This document shows, in pieces, positions 26,697 to 35,026 of a stretch of DNA of 64,000 nucleotides; positions within the stretch are counted from its first letter, which is position 1, and the number at the start of each line of letters is the position of its first letter. Source of the DNA: Bacillota bacterium (lineage in GTDB: Bacteria; Bacillota; Clostridia; Lachnospirales; Lachnospiraceae). A model generated the notes under the pieces. It saw only the letters and a program-made list of their open reading frames with translations. It made no database searches and was not told the DNA's origin. The position numbers and the translations under genes were made by a program. The DNA lies in NCBI GenBank assembly GCA_023414355.1, contig JAEZOB010000079.1:50751-114750 (forward strand). The letters are read 5' to 3'.

Positions 26697-27881
26697 TTGT
26701 TAAAAGCAGTCATTTTTGACATGGACGGCGTTATCATCGATAGCGAGCCTCAACATGCCAGAGCCGCGGTTCTAGCCCTTGAAAAATATAATACTTCAAT
26801 TCAGATAGAGTATGCCTATGGTTTTATCGGTACCAGCACAAGGGTCATGTGCCGAAAAATGATAGAGGAGTTTCATCTTTCTGTTACGGAGGATGAATTA
26901 TTAAAAGCAAACGATGAAGCCAAGGAATTCTTACTTAAGTCGGAGGGTTATTCGGTTATACCATATATTACAGAATTAATGCGGAATCTACATCAAAATG
27001 GAATAAAGCTGATCATAGCTTCCTCCTCTCCGGCAGCCGCCATAGAAAGTGTTATGGATACTCTTAAGATAAACGAGTTATTCGAAGGTTACATATCCGG
27101 AATGAACATGAAACATCCGAAACCGGCACCTGATATCTTTCTCGCAGCCGCAAAGCAACTGGGGGTGGAACCTTCGGATTGTCTTGTAATCGAAGACTCC
27201 TGTCATGGAGTCACCGCAGCTGCTGCAGCCGGAATCACCTGCCTGGGTTTCATTAATCCGAATTCCGGTCAACAGGATTTAGGTAAGGCAGCGATGCTGG
27301 TGGAAGGATTTGAAGAAGTAGATTATCAGTTCCTGATTCGTGTATATCAGCGTGCTCATATGGAACCGATAACCATCCTGTCAACAAAACATTGTATCCT
27401 ACGGGAATTGAGCCTTGGGGATGCTGACAGCCTGTTTGCCATCTGTGCCAAACCTGAAGTCAGTAACTTCCTGGAGGATTTTACCCGTGATCCGTCTGTG
27501 GAGCTGGAGAAGTTGAACGCCTATATTAAGAATATCTATTCTTTTTACGGGTTTGGATTATGGGGTGTATATCTGAAAGAAACCGATCAGTTGATCGGAC
27601 GTTGCGGCATAGAGCTTAAAGACGTGGACGGAGAAGCGATTTATGAGCTTGGTTATCTGATTGATCCCTGCTACCAGAAGAATGGATACGGAAAAGAAAT
27701 TGTACAAGCTACCATCAATTATTGTCTGAAGGAGCTTGCTCCAAGGATTACCGCATTCATCTTACCGGAAAATATCCCCTCTCTTCATTTGGCCGAGAGT
27801 GTAGGCATGAACAAAATCGGAGTGAATACGATAAATCATAAAAACTATATTCGTTATGAAATCATCGGATCATCCTTTTAA
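26697..27881 (+). CDS. Bifunctional HAD phosphatase (beta-PGM-like) fused to GNAT acetyltransferase
   Basis: 394 residues. Residues 1-215 are a HAD hydrolase of the beta-phosphoglucomutase/sugar phosphatase subfamily: nucleophile FDMDGVIIDSEPQHA, motif II SSSP, Lys in KHPKPAPDIF and EDSCHGV. Residues about 222-394 are a GNAT domain (RELSLGDADSLF ... DPCYQKNGYGKEIV, the acetyl-CoA loop). The start is TTG, with CCGGAGG eight bases upstream; no better ATG is available. Sugar phosphate dephosphorylation is likely, but neither substrate can be named. It is followed after 23 bases by a Fur gene, likely one operon. Confidence 0.9.
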   Translation: MLKAVIFDMDGVIIDSEPQHARAAVLALEKYNTSIQIEYAYGFIGTSTRVMCRKMIEEFHLSVTEDELLKANDEAKEFLLKSEGYSVIPYITELMRNLHQNGIKLIIASSSPAAAIESVMDTLKINELFEGYISGMNMKHPKPAPDIFLAAAKQLGVEPSDCLVIEDSCHGVTAAAAAGITCLGFINPNSGQQDLGKAAMLVEGFEEVDYQFLIRVYQRAHMEPITILSTKHCILRELSLGDADSLFAICAKPEVSNFLEDFTRDPSVELEKLNAYIKNIYSFYGFGLWGVYLKETDQLIGRCGIELKDVDGEAIYELGYLIDPCYQKNGYGKEIVQATINYCLKELAPRITAFILPENIPSLHLAESVGMNKIGVNTINHKNYIRYEIIGSSF

Positions 27882-27904
27882 TCATCCGAAGTAAAGGAGC
27901 TATT

Positions 27905-28309
27905 ATGGACAGCCAAAGAAATACGAAGCAGAAACAGCTGATTTTAACTATATTGAAGGATTCGGACCGTCCAATGTCGATCAATGAAATTTACCAACAG
28001 GTTATTCTTACCCTGCCGAAGATCGCCAAGTCTACGATTTATAGGACCATTGATACTTTACTCGGTCAGAATCTAATTGATAAATATCACCTAAATGATA
28101 ATGAAATATTTTATCGTATCAAAACCGACAAAAATGAACATAAACATTTTGTAATCTGCGATGACTGTAAGAAGATATTTGACCTTCCTTCCTGTCCCAT
28201 ACATGCTCTTGAAGACGCCATGGAAGAAGAAGGCTTTATTATCAGGGAGCATCAAATTCAAATCAACGGATTGTGCAAAGCATGTGCGAAAAATCATCGA
28301 TCTATATAA
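27905..28309 (+). CDS. Fur-family metalloregulator
   Basis: 134 residues. A winged-helix N-terminal domain (MSINEIYQQV ... KIAKSTIYRTIDTLLGQNLI) and a C-terminal metal domain with HKHFVICDDCKKIFDLP and CKACAKN, the two CxxC pairs that bind structural zinc. The regulatory-site His cluster (EHKHF and HALED ... EHQIQ) is present. Whether it senses iron, zinc, manganese or peroxide (Fur, Zur, Mur, PerR) is not decided by sequence. Its AAAGGAGC ribosome site lies just before the start. Confidence 0.9.
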   Translation: MDSQRNTKQKQLILTILKDSDRPMSINEIYQQVILTLPKIAKSTIYRTIDTLLGQNLIDKYHLNDNEIFYRIKTDKNEHKHFVICDDCKKIFDLPSCPIHALEDAMEEEGFIIREHQIQINGLCKACAKNHRSI

Positions 28310-28345
28310 GCATCATAATGGCACTGTCTGAGTTATGAGTATACA

Positions 28346-28425
28346 ACAAGAAGTACAGTCTTCAATCTGATTTGTTCACAAAACAAGAAGTACAGTCTGA
28401 GATATAATCTCATGCTGTACTTCCT
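28346..28425 (+). terminator. Terminator after fur with a duplicated 16-bp arm
   Basis: ACAAGAAGTACAGTCT occurs twice (28346-28361 and 28383-28398). The second copy pairs with CTGTACTTC (28415-28423), enclosing an inner GAGAT/ATCTC stem, and the stem is followed by CTTTATT. The unpaired first copy could compete for the same arm. It probably also ends the convergent lipoprotein transcript. Confidence 0.65.
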
Positions 28426-28440
28426 TTATTGATAAAATGA

Positions 28441-28806
28441 TTAACGGGAACCTGTGCCACCTGTTGTTCCGCCGCCGGTACCACTTGTTGTTCCACCTGC
28501 TGTACCGCCTGTCGTTCCTCCGGTTGTGCCCGTACCAGTTCCTGTACCACCTGTTGTTCCTGTACCGGTTCCTGTTCCGCCTGTTGTTCCACCTGTCGTT
28601 CCAGTGCCATTATTGGTTGTTCCGGATGTCGTACCCGAAGTCGTTCCTGAATTGGTTCCTGTACCGGTTCCATTGGTTGTTGTAGGTGCTTTGGTTACTG
28701 TATTATTCGTACCTGTACCGTTTTTATTGGTTCCTGCAGCACATGCACAGAACGCAAATATTACAAAGCTGCATACTCCTAATAATATCAGAAATTTCTT
28801 TTTCAT
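28441..28806 (-). CDS. Gly/Thr-repeat lipoprotein
   Basis: 121 residues. The signal sequence MKKKFLILLGVCSFVIFAFC runs into a lipobox-like FCAC, so Cys near residue 22 may be lipidated. The mature part is almost wholly low-complexity repeats of TGGT, GTGT and TSGT. The gene should give a small, flexible, surface-tethered chain with no enzymatic domain. The Gly codons produce a long G+C-skewed repeat, which makes two long open frames on the opposite strand that I treat as artefacts. Confidence 0.75.
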   Translation of the reverse strand: MKKKFLILLGVCSFVIFAFCACAAGTNKNGTGTNNTVTKAPTTTNGTGTGTNSGTTSGTTSGTTNNGTGTTGGTTGGTGTGTGTTGGTGTGTGTTGGTTGGTAGGTTSGTGGGTTGGTGSR

Positions 28807-28883
28807 CGCTACTCCTCCTATAAAATTATCAATTTTACAGGAATAGTATCTCTCAGTTCAATTGATTTATACATTTCAAAAAA

Positions 28884-29678
28884 TTACTTGTTTTCATAGT
28901 TGCGATTAAATTCTGTAATATCATTACGAAAACGAAGCGGAAGATTATTCCTTTGGAGCCTGTAATTTTCACGTTCTTTTATTGAGATATGGTCAAAAAA
29001 AGTCAGCCATAGCTCACGGTATTGATCCTCCAGCCCGGACACCTCCCTGACACGCTCCTGATCCAGCTCAGGTATCTCAGCCAAAATCCACGGAGTTCCG
29101 GGCAGATGGAGTGCTGCCAGCTTACGATTTCCGTCATAGATCAAAAAACGTTCCTGCGGCAATCGATCAGCAAAATGCGGGGCTAATAAGGTAAGGACAT
29201 TATTCTTTGGGTGGATTATCGAGGTCAGCAGCCCATTTGCCTGTTCGGAGAAACGAACAAAGCCCATCAAGTGATGGGACTCATTCCACACATTCTTATT
29301 GACCTTACTCATCCTACTGACCACCTCATTACTTAAGTGCTCCACGATGGAGGAACCAACGGCAAAGCCAAGAACCAGAAAACGATAAATCAGGTCTGCT
29401 TTACCCAAATAGTCAGAAAGAGCCACATGGCAGGCCATCTCATATGCTTCGTCCGATATCTTCGTCCTGATGGCTTTCGCCACCTTAATGGATAACTCCA
29501 TATCTGTATCTACGACTACATATTCAGCAAACAGTTCAATATTGGAATACTTACTACCCTCACACTTCTCTTCGATCTTAATATTAGAATGCCCGAGTCG
29601 CGAGCTCCAAGCCTGATAAATAGCGGTAAAAATTCCGTCAATACTGTCATCACAAAGGTATATTCTTTTATTCTCCAT
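28884..29678 (-). CDS. Probable DNA metabolism protein, TIGR03915/DUF4130 type
   Basis: 264 residues, partner of the radical SAM protein encoded just upstream. The N-terminus RIYLCDDSIDGIFTAIYQAW and the C-terminal YRELWLTFFDHISIKERENY, with NLPLRFRNDITEF, are typical of the family. The middle includes HLMGFVRFSE and HFADRLPQERFLIYD. The two-gene pair recurs in many bacteria and is assigned to DNA modification or repair by association with uracil-DNA-glycosylase-like fusions; no reaction has been shown that I know of. It lies 49 bases after the upstream gene and shares its promoter. Confidence 0.85.
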   Translation of the reverse strand: MENKRIYLCDDSIDGIFTAIYQAWSSRLGHSNIKIEEKCEGSKYSNIELFAEYVVVDTDMELSIKVAKAIRTKISDEAYEMACHVALSDYLGKADLIYRFLVLGFAVGSSIVEHLSNEVVSRMSKVNKNVWNESHHLMGFVRFSEQANGLLTSIIHPKNNVLTLLAPHFADRLPQERFLIYDGNRKLAALHLPGTPWILAEIPELDQERVREVSGLEDQYRELWLTFFDHISIKERENYRLQRNNLPLRFRNDITEFNRNYENK

Positions 29679-29727
29679 TCCTGATCAACTCCTAATATAA
29701 CACTCTTTGCCACAACTGCAACCTTAC

Positions 29728-31170
29728 TCAGACACCGGATGCCAATAAGATTGCCTCCTTTGGTTTTGGTGTGAAGCTCACATCGTCAAATAGAGTAAGC
29801 TGCCGATAGGTGATATCTTTTTCTACCCCCAGCGGAAGCTGATCCTTCAATGCAACCAGTTGGCGGGTAATAAAATTTTCTTCGATCCGAATTGGATACA
29901 TCATTCTTCCATTGCAAGTGATAAAATAGACTGCACGTTTCAAAACTATTCCCATTCGTTTTAAATCTTTAAAATCCAACACCGCGCTTTTTCTGGCGGC
30001 AATAATTCTCTGTGCCGAGTTAGTTCCGATTCCGGGGACTCGAAGCAGGGTATAATAATCCGCTCTGTTCACCTCTACCGGAAACAACTCCAGATGACGA
30101 AGTGCCCAATCACATTTCGGATCCAGCAAGATATTGAAATTCGGATGGAGATCATCCAGTAATTCATTCGTCTGAAAGCCATAAAAACGAAGCAGCCAAT
30201 CTGCCTGATAAAGGCGATGCTCCCTAAGAAGCGGCGGGCCACTCTCGGTGGATGGCAGACGACTATCCTGATTCACGTTCATAAAGGCGGAATAGAAAAC
30301 TCTCTTTAGGTCAAAGTTATCATACAGTGCCTCAGCTACAGACATAATCTGATAATCGCTTTCCTGCGTAGCCCCAACGATCATCTGTGTACTTTGCCCA
30401 GCCGGAACGAAGTGTTTTCTTCCGGCTGGCTTAATCAGCGCCGGAACACTGCTTGAGGTTGATGTCACGATCTCCCTGATATCATGATCTTCCCGGGCTG
30501 TGATGAGCGAGCGTGACTGAGCCTGAAAATCAGGAAGTCCAAGAAACTCCCTGTGATCCTTCCGCCCAAGCTGTATCTGCCGGATAGGCTTCAGGATATT
30601 CTTCCTGCTCTTATGCGGCGCCAGGTCCTTAAGGCTTTCTGCCGTAGGCAGTTCCAGATTAATGCTCATACGATCTGTATACCAGCCCAGCATTTCGATC
30701 AGGTTAGGATCGGCTCCCGGAATCGCTTTACAGTGAATATATCCATTAAAATGATGGACCTCCCGTAGGAGTCTCAATGCCTCCAGTATTAATTCCATTG
30801 TATAATTTGGGCTGACTAAAATCCCTGAGCTCAAAAATAGTCCTTCAATATAGTTACGTCGATAGAACTCCATCGTCAGTTCTGCAATCTCCTGCGGAGT
30901 AAAAGATGCCCGTACAATATCATTGGATGCCCTGTTGATACAATACTTACAGTCAAAAATACATTCATTGGTATATAAAACCTTAAGCAGCGAAATGCAT
31001 CTGCCATCATTCGAGAAGCTATGGCAGATACCGCAAGCCAGACTGTTACCCATGGAATTCTTATCTCCCTGACGATCTACTCCACTGGAGGTACAGGCCA
31101 CATCATATTTTGCCGCATCTGATAAAACCTCGAGCTTTCTCTGAATTGACATATTTTCCTGAATAACCAT
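29728..31170 (-). CDS. Radical SAM protein, putative DNA modification/repair (TIGR03916 type)
   Basis: 480 residues from the ATG at 31170 (preceded by a G-run acting as ribosome site). A TTG seven codons upstream lies inside a LexA-like box and is unlikely to be the start. The radical SAM cluster is CIFDCKYCINRAS (CX3CX2C), preceded by an extra cysteine region ACGICHSF. The C-terminal helix-hairpin-helix LLRVPGIGTNSAQRIIAARK suggests nucleic acid binding. Together with the 28.9-kb partner it probably acts on DNA damage or a modified base. The flanking LexA-like sites support a damage role. Confidence 0.88.
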   Translation of the reverse strand: MVIQENMSIQRKLEVLSDAAKYDVACTSSGVDRQGDKNSMGNSLACGICHSFSNDGRCISLLKVLYTNECIFDCKYCINRASNDIVRASFTPQEIAELTMEFYRRNYIEGLFLSSGILVSPNYTMELILEALRLLREVHHFNGYIHCKAIPGADPNLIEMLGWYTDRMSINLELPTAESLKDLAPHKSRKNILKPIRQIQLGRKDHREFLGLPDFQAQSRSLITAREDHDIREIVTSTSSSVPALIKPAGRKHFVPAGQSTQMIVGATQESDYQIMSVAEALYDNFDLKRVFYSAFMNVNQDSRLPSTESGPPLLREHRLYQADWLLRFYGFQTNELLDDLHPNFNILLDPKCDWALRHLELFPVEVNRADYYTLLRVPGIGTNSAQRIIAARKSAVLDFKDLKRMGIVLKRAVYFITCNGRMMYPIRIEENFITRQLVALKDQLPLGVEKDITYRQLTLFDDVSFTPKPKEAILLASGV

Positions 31171-31188
31171 ACCCACGCCCCCCGCAAT

Positions 31189-31259
31189 CAAACATTTGTT
31201 CTGTTTTTATTTTATCAAAGTTTTTTTTGAAAGTCAATGTATCTTCAAACATTTGTTCT
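31189..31259 (-). promoter_or_regulatory. SOS-type promoter with two LexA-like boxes
   Basis: Two identical 14-mers AGAACAAATGTTTG (minus strand; 31189-31202 and 31246-31259) match 13 of 14 positions of the Gram-positive LexA consensus CGAACRNRYGTTYG. Between them lies a minus-strand promoter TTGACT (31232-31237), 17-base spacer, TAAAAT (31209-31214). The boxes flank the promoter with centres 57 bp apart, one upstream of -35 and one just after -10, so LexA should repress the radical SAM operon until DNA damage. Confidence 0.8.
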
Positions 31260-31491
31260 GTTTGTTGTCACTTAATCAGAACAGCATCTGTTCATTGTAT
31301 TCGATTTCAAAACTTTCTACCGCAATCCACGCAGATTTGCATAATAATATGCTCGTTATCTATTTGAATGATTGACATAATTCCGTCTTCTCATTAGAAT
31401 TATGCTATATCTATGTGTAAATTCATAAAACAAACAGGAATTATTTCCCTTATACAAATGATTGAAATCCAGCGAAAGGCATTGGTGCATT

Positions 31492-33744
31492 ATGCAGAGA
31501 AGAGACAATGATTTTGAGACATTTCATAAAAGAGTAAAGATTATTCTCAGCTTTTTCTACTTGGATTTAATCGTAACAATTCTGGCATTAATTACCTCCC
31601 TGATAAACTCAGAGTATTCAAGACCTTTTTCAGCCATTTTAATCTCAATAGGTATTCTATGCCTATGCTTCACAATCTTTCTTGCCAAGAAGAACCGAGA
31701 GCTCATCTACCTTGCAGAAACTCTGTTTCATAAGAGCGCTTACAGAGCCAAAGCCGAAAAGTTATCTCAATTCGAGCTGTTGATGAAGGATAATCGGTTT
31801 ACCTATCACTTTCAACCTATTATACATGCAAAAACCGGAGAGATATTTGCTTATGAGGCTTTGATGAGAACAAATCCGGATACTATTGGCCTGAATGCTA
31901 TAGAAATTCTTCATCTTGCTGATAAGGAAAACCGTCTCTATGAGATAGAAAAGTATACCTTCGAAAATGTCCTATGTTTTATCAAAGAGCATCATGAGTT
32001 ATTTGGCTCGAAGAAAATATTCATCAACAGTATTGCAGGCCATCAACTGACGAATGACGATTTTAATCAGCTTTACCAGAACTATTCTTCCCAATTTGCC
32101 AATGTAGTAATCGAAATCACTGAGTCTGCCATGTTGACGGAAGATGGGCTGCAGCTGATTAAATCCAGATTACTGCAAACAAACCTTCAGCTTGCTCTGG
32201 ATGATTACGGAACTGAATATTTCAATGAAGCCAATCTTCTTAAATCCAATCCAAGTTACGTGAAGATAGATGCATCTATTCTCCGCAATCTTCAATCAGA
32301 TATTAAGAAACAGCATCTGGTCCGAAACCTGATTCATTTTGCCTCTAAAAATAATATTAAGATAATTGCAGAGAGAATTGAAACCTACGAAGAATTTGAA
32401 TATGTCATCAATCTCAACGTAGACTATATCCAGGGCTTCTATACAGCTTATCCCTCACCGGAAATGTTACAACGCCTTCCGGAACAAATACTGACACAGC
32501 TGAAAGAAATAAATAGCAGGAGCTTCGGGAAAAGCTCAGTAAGCAGAATATATGAAACCCGGGGTGAAAAGCTACTATCCCCGGTCACACTGACTCTGGA
32601 TCTGTACTCTGATATTCTGGTTCTCGAAAAAGAATTGACTTTGCAGGGGAATCAGGGTATGGTTGCCAATATGAATATCATCATCCCGGACAATCGAAGC
32701 TGTACCCTGATCCTGGATCAGGTGAATTTACGCAGTAATGATAGACCAACCATAATTCTTGGCGATTGCTGCTCAGTAACAATACGTCTGATCGGAGATA
32801 ATTATATTTCCTACAACGGGATCAGAGTTCCCGAAACCTCTTCCCTGGAAGTGTGTGGTGATGGTAACCTCATCATTCAGGCGGAGCGTACTAATAAGGT
32901 AGGTATCGGCGGTACTCCGCTTCAATCCTACGGCAATATCACCCTAGCCTCTACAGGAATCATCAAGGTTATCAGCAGTGGCAATATGTCAGTTGGTATC
33001 GGTGGCGGTCAGAATCCAAATCAATCCTTAATCCATCTCATTTCCGGTAATATCTATGTTGAATCCTCCGGTTTCAGCACTGTCGGTGTCGGCTGCATCG
33101 ATGGAAATGCGAGAATAATCATTGAAGAGTGTAAGTTAAAGCTGATTACGGAAGGTACCAAAGCTGTCGGTATTGGCAGTCTACGGGGAATGATAGATCT
33201 TGTCTCCTCCGGTAATCTGGTGATCAAATGTAACGGCAGGTATATCTCAGCGATCGGTGGTATGGAGGAATGTGAAGGTAAAATCATAATTCAGAATGGC
33301 GTTATCAATATCCGTTTCAGCGGTTATTGCAGCTCAGGCATCGGAGCAATTGCAGGCCGCGTTCATGTTGAAATTCATAAGGGAGATATCACGATCAGCG
33401 GAGAAGGTGCGAATATCGTCGGTATCGGTGATCAAAATGGTTTCGGAGATATTCTGATTAAGAATGGTATTATTTACATAGATGTTTTTGCTCCTAATGC
33501 GTTACCAATCGGAAATATCAGCCGAAGTGTGGTAATCGACGGTGGTAATATCCAGTGCGATTTCCCCGAAGACATCAATCTGACTAACTCCTTCGGAACA
33601 CCTTTGGTACCCAGAATCATCACTGATACGGATGAGTTCCGGCAAGTCATAGATACCATATCTTACAGCTATGAATACAATGCAAGCTATTCTGACCGTT
33701 ATCCTTACATAAAAGTATATCTTCCCGAGGGCATTAGCTATTAG
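31492..33744 (+). CDS. Membrane EAL phosphodiesterase fused to a Gly-rich beta-helix
   Basis: 750 residues from the ATG at 31492 (a TTG at 31462 is in frame but has no ribosome site). Two membrane helices (about 15-70) precede an EAL domain (about 80-335). Metal and catalytic residues are kept: YEALMR, FINS, EITES, LDDYG, VKID, AERIET, QGF. The region after about 370 is a run of roughly 30-residue repeats with the pattern VGIGG...I.I..G.I (about 380-700), like carbohydrate-binding or pectate-lyase beta-helices. No membrane helix separates EAL and helix, so both should be cytoplasmic. It may respond to a cytosolic ligand. Confidence 0.85.
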   Translation: MQRRDNDFETFHKRVKIILSFFYLDLIVTILALITSLINSEYSRPFSAILISIGILCLCFTIFLAKKNRELIYLAETLFHKSAYRAKAEKLSQFELLMKDNRFTYHFQPIIHAKTGEIFAYEALMRTNPDTIGLNAIEILHLADKENRLYEIEKYTFENVLCFIKEHHELFGSKKIFINSIAGHQLTNDDFNQLYQNYSSQFANVVIEITESAMLTEDGLQLIKSRLLQTNLQLALDDYGTEYFNEANLLKSNPSYVKIDASILRNLQSDIKKQHLVRNLIHFASKNNIKIIAERIETYEEFEYVINLNVDYIQGFYTAYPSPEMLQRLPEQILTQLKEINSRSFGKSSVSRIYETRGEKLLSPVTLTLDLYSDILVLEKELTLQGNQGMVANMNIIIPDNRSCTLILDQVNLRSNDRPTIILGDCCSVTIRLIGDNYISYNGIRVPETSSLEVCGDGNLIIQAERTNKVGIGGTPLQSYGNITLASTGIIKVISSGNMSVGIGGGQNPNQSLIHLISGNIYVESSGFSTVGVGCIDGNARIIIEECKLKLITEGTKAVGIGSLRGMIDLVSSGNLVIKCNGRYISAIGGMEECEGKIIIQNGVINIRFSGYCSSGIGAIAGRVHVEIHKGDITISGEGANIVGIGDQNGFGDILIKNGIIYIDVFAPNALPIGNISRSVVIDGGNIQCDFPEDINLTNSFGTPLVPRIITDTDEFRQVIDTISYSYEYNASYSDRYPYIKVYLPEGISY

Positions 33745-33771
33745 CAATCTATCATAAAGGGGGTATCACAA

Positions 33772-33837
33772 GAAAATTGTATGGTGCCCCTTTGGTATGT
33801 GATAAATAACATACCAAAGGGGCACCATACAATTTTC
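33772..33837. terminator. Perfect 29-bp bidirectional terminator
   Basis: Arms 33772-33800 and 33809-33837 are exact complements over 29 bases, with an eight-base loop (GATAAATA). Each outward side ends in TTTTC. It sits between the stops of the convergent EAL gene and the ABC permease gene and should terminate both. Confidence 0.9.
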
Positions 33838-33856
33838 GTTCAATAACTCCTTATAT

Positions 33857-35026
33857 TTAGCTGGCCTGTTGTCTTTTTCTCTTACTGATTACCAGTGATA
33901 TCGAGAGGATTGCTGCCGCAAAACCAAGCTGGATCAGCATGGAGCCGGCAATTCCTGAAAGAGAGTCACAGCTGACGGAGGAAATCTTCTCAATCATGTT
34001 ATTCGTTTTTACGAACCAATAGGACGGCGTAAAGCTTGCCACTCTCAGGACCGGAGCACCCAACAGCTCCTGGGGAACGAACATACCGCTTAAAAATGCC
34101 AACCCTAAGGATAATGCTGTAGAGAGGGCTGCGATGGCCTTCTTGCTGCTGACGCTGATTCCTACAAGGTAGCTGATACAGAGCGCAACGATAGCAAACA
34201 CCATGGCATTCAGCCAATAAAGCAGGGTATTGATATTTACCAGCCTATTTTTATTCAATAGATAACCTGCCAGGATGAAAAGCAGCATAAATGCAGCCAC
34301 ATAGATGAAATTAGCCAAAATCAATTGTAGATTCAGTCTTCGGTTAGAAATAGGTGCTGCAGTGTGTCTTCTTCTGATATCCAGGCTGTTAAAGGAGAAC
34401 ATGATAATGCTGACACACATGATGAATACTGCGATAATGATATATCCCAAATAATTAAAATAATATTTATTGAAACTATTCCCAGCATTGACAGAATCTA
34501 AAACCTTATTCGTTAATGCAACCTCTGTCTTCTGCGTCAGGCTCGACTGAACCAGGACATTCAACTGCTCTTGGCTCATCCCCAGCATATAGCTGCTGTA
34601 TACCTTCGCCATATGGAAATAATTATCTACGGCATTATCAACTGTAACCGCTTCGACCGAGTTCGGTGCAGTCAGCTTCGACAGCTTTCCTTCTCCGCTA
34701 CTTAAAAACTCTTCCGTAAAGCCCTCCGGTATGGTCAGTACATAAGCGACTTTACCGTAATACAAAGCATCCTGTATGGAGTCTCCCTCCCTCAGCTTTA
34801 CATAGTTCACATATTGACCCAGGTATTCTGTAAAACCTTTGACCAATGTACTGTCCTGATCCTCATTGATTAATACTGTCGGTACCTTATCAGCTACGAA
34901 CAGGTTATCATCCTTCCCGATATTTCCCGAGTAAAGAACCGTGAGGAAGAAAAACAACACAACATAAATCAGCACAGAACCGATATGCTTCTTCAATATT
35001 TTAAAATACGCTTTAAATGCTTGCAT
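33857..35026 (-). CDS. ABC-2 type transporter permease (second)
   Basis: 389 residues. One N-terminal membrane helix is followed by a large extracytoplasmic loop (about 40-190), then five or six membrane helices in the C-terminal half, the topology of ABC-2 (YhaP/YhgE, DrrB-like) export permeases. The segment ALSLGLAFLSGMFVPQELLG is the conserved helix with the EExK-like exit motif. It overlaps the upstream permease gene by 14 bases, so the two are coupled and likely form a heterodimer with the ATPase at 36.2 kb. The substrate is unknown; drug, peptide or lipid export are typical. Confidence 0.88.
   Translation of the reverse strand: MQAFKAYFKILKKHIGSVLIYVVLFFFLTVLYSGNIGKDDNLFVADKVPTVLINEDQDSTLVKGFTEYLGQYVNYVKLREGDSIQDALYYGKVAYVLTIPEGFTEEFLSSGEGKLSKLTAPNSVEAVTVDNAVDNYFHMAKVYSSYMLGMSQEQLNVLVQSSLTQKTEVALTNKVLDSVNAGNSFNKYYFNYLGYIIIAVFIMCVSIIMFSFNSLDIRRRHTAAPISNRRLNLQLILANFIYVAAFMLLFILAGYLLNKNRLVNINTLLYWLNAMVFAIVALCISYLVGISVSSKKAIAALSTALSLGLAFLSGMFVPQELLGAPVLRVASFTPSYWFVKTNNMIEKISSVSCDSLSGIAGSMLIQLGFAAAILSISLVISKRKRQQAS

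Noticed and set aside
28437..28846. Long Pro/Val and Leu/Phe-rich plus-strand frames opposite the Gly/Thr lipoprotein
   Set aside because: They mirror the low-complexity repeat of the real gene, and the lipoprotein has a signal peptide.
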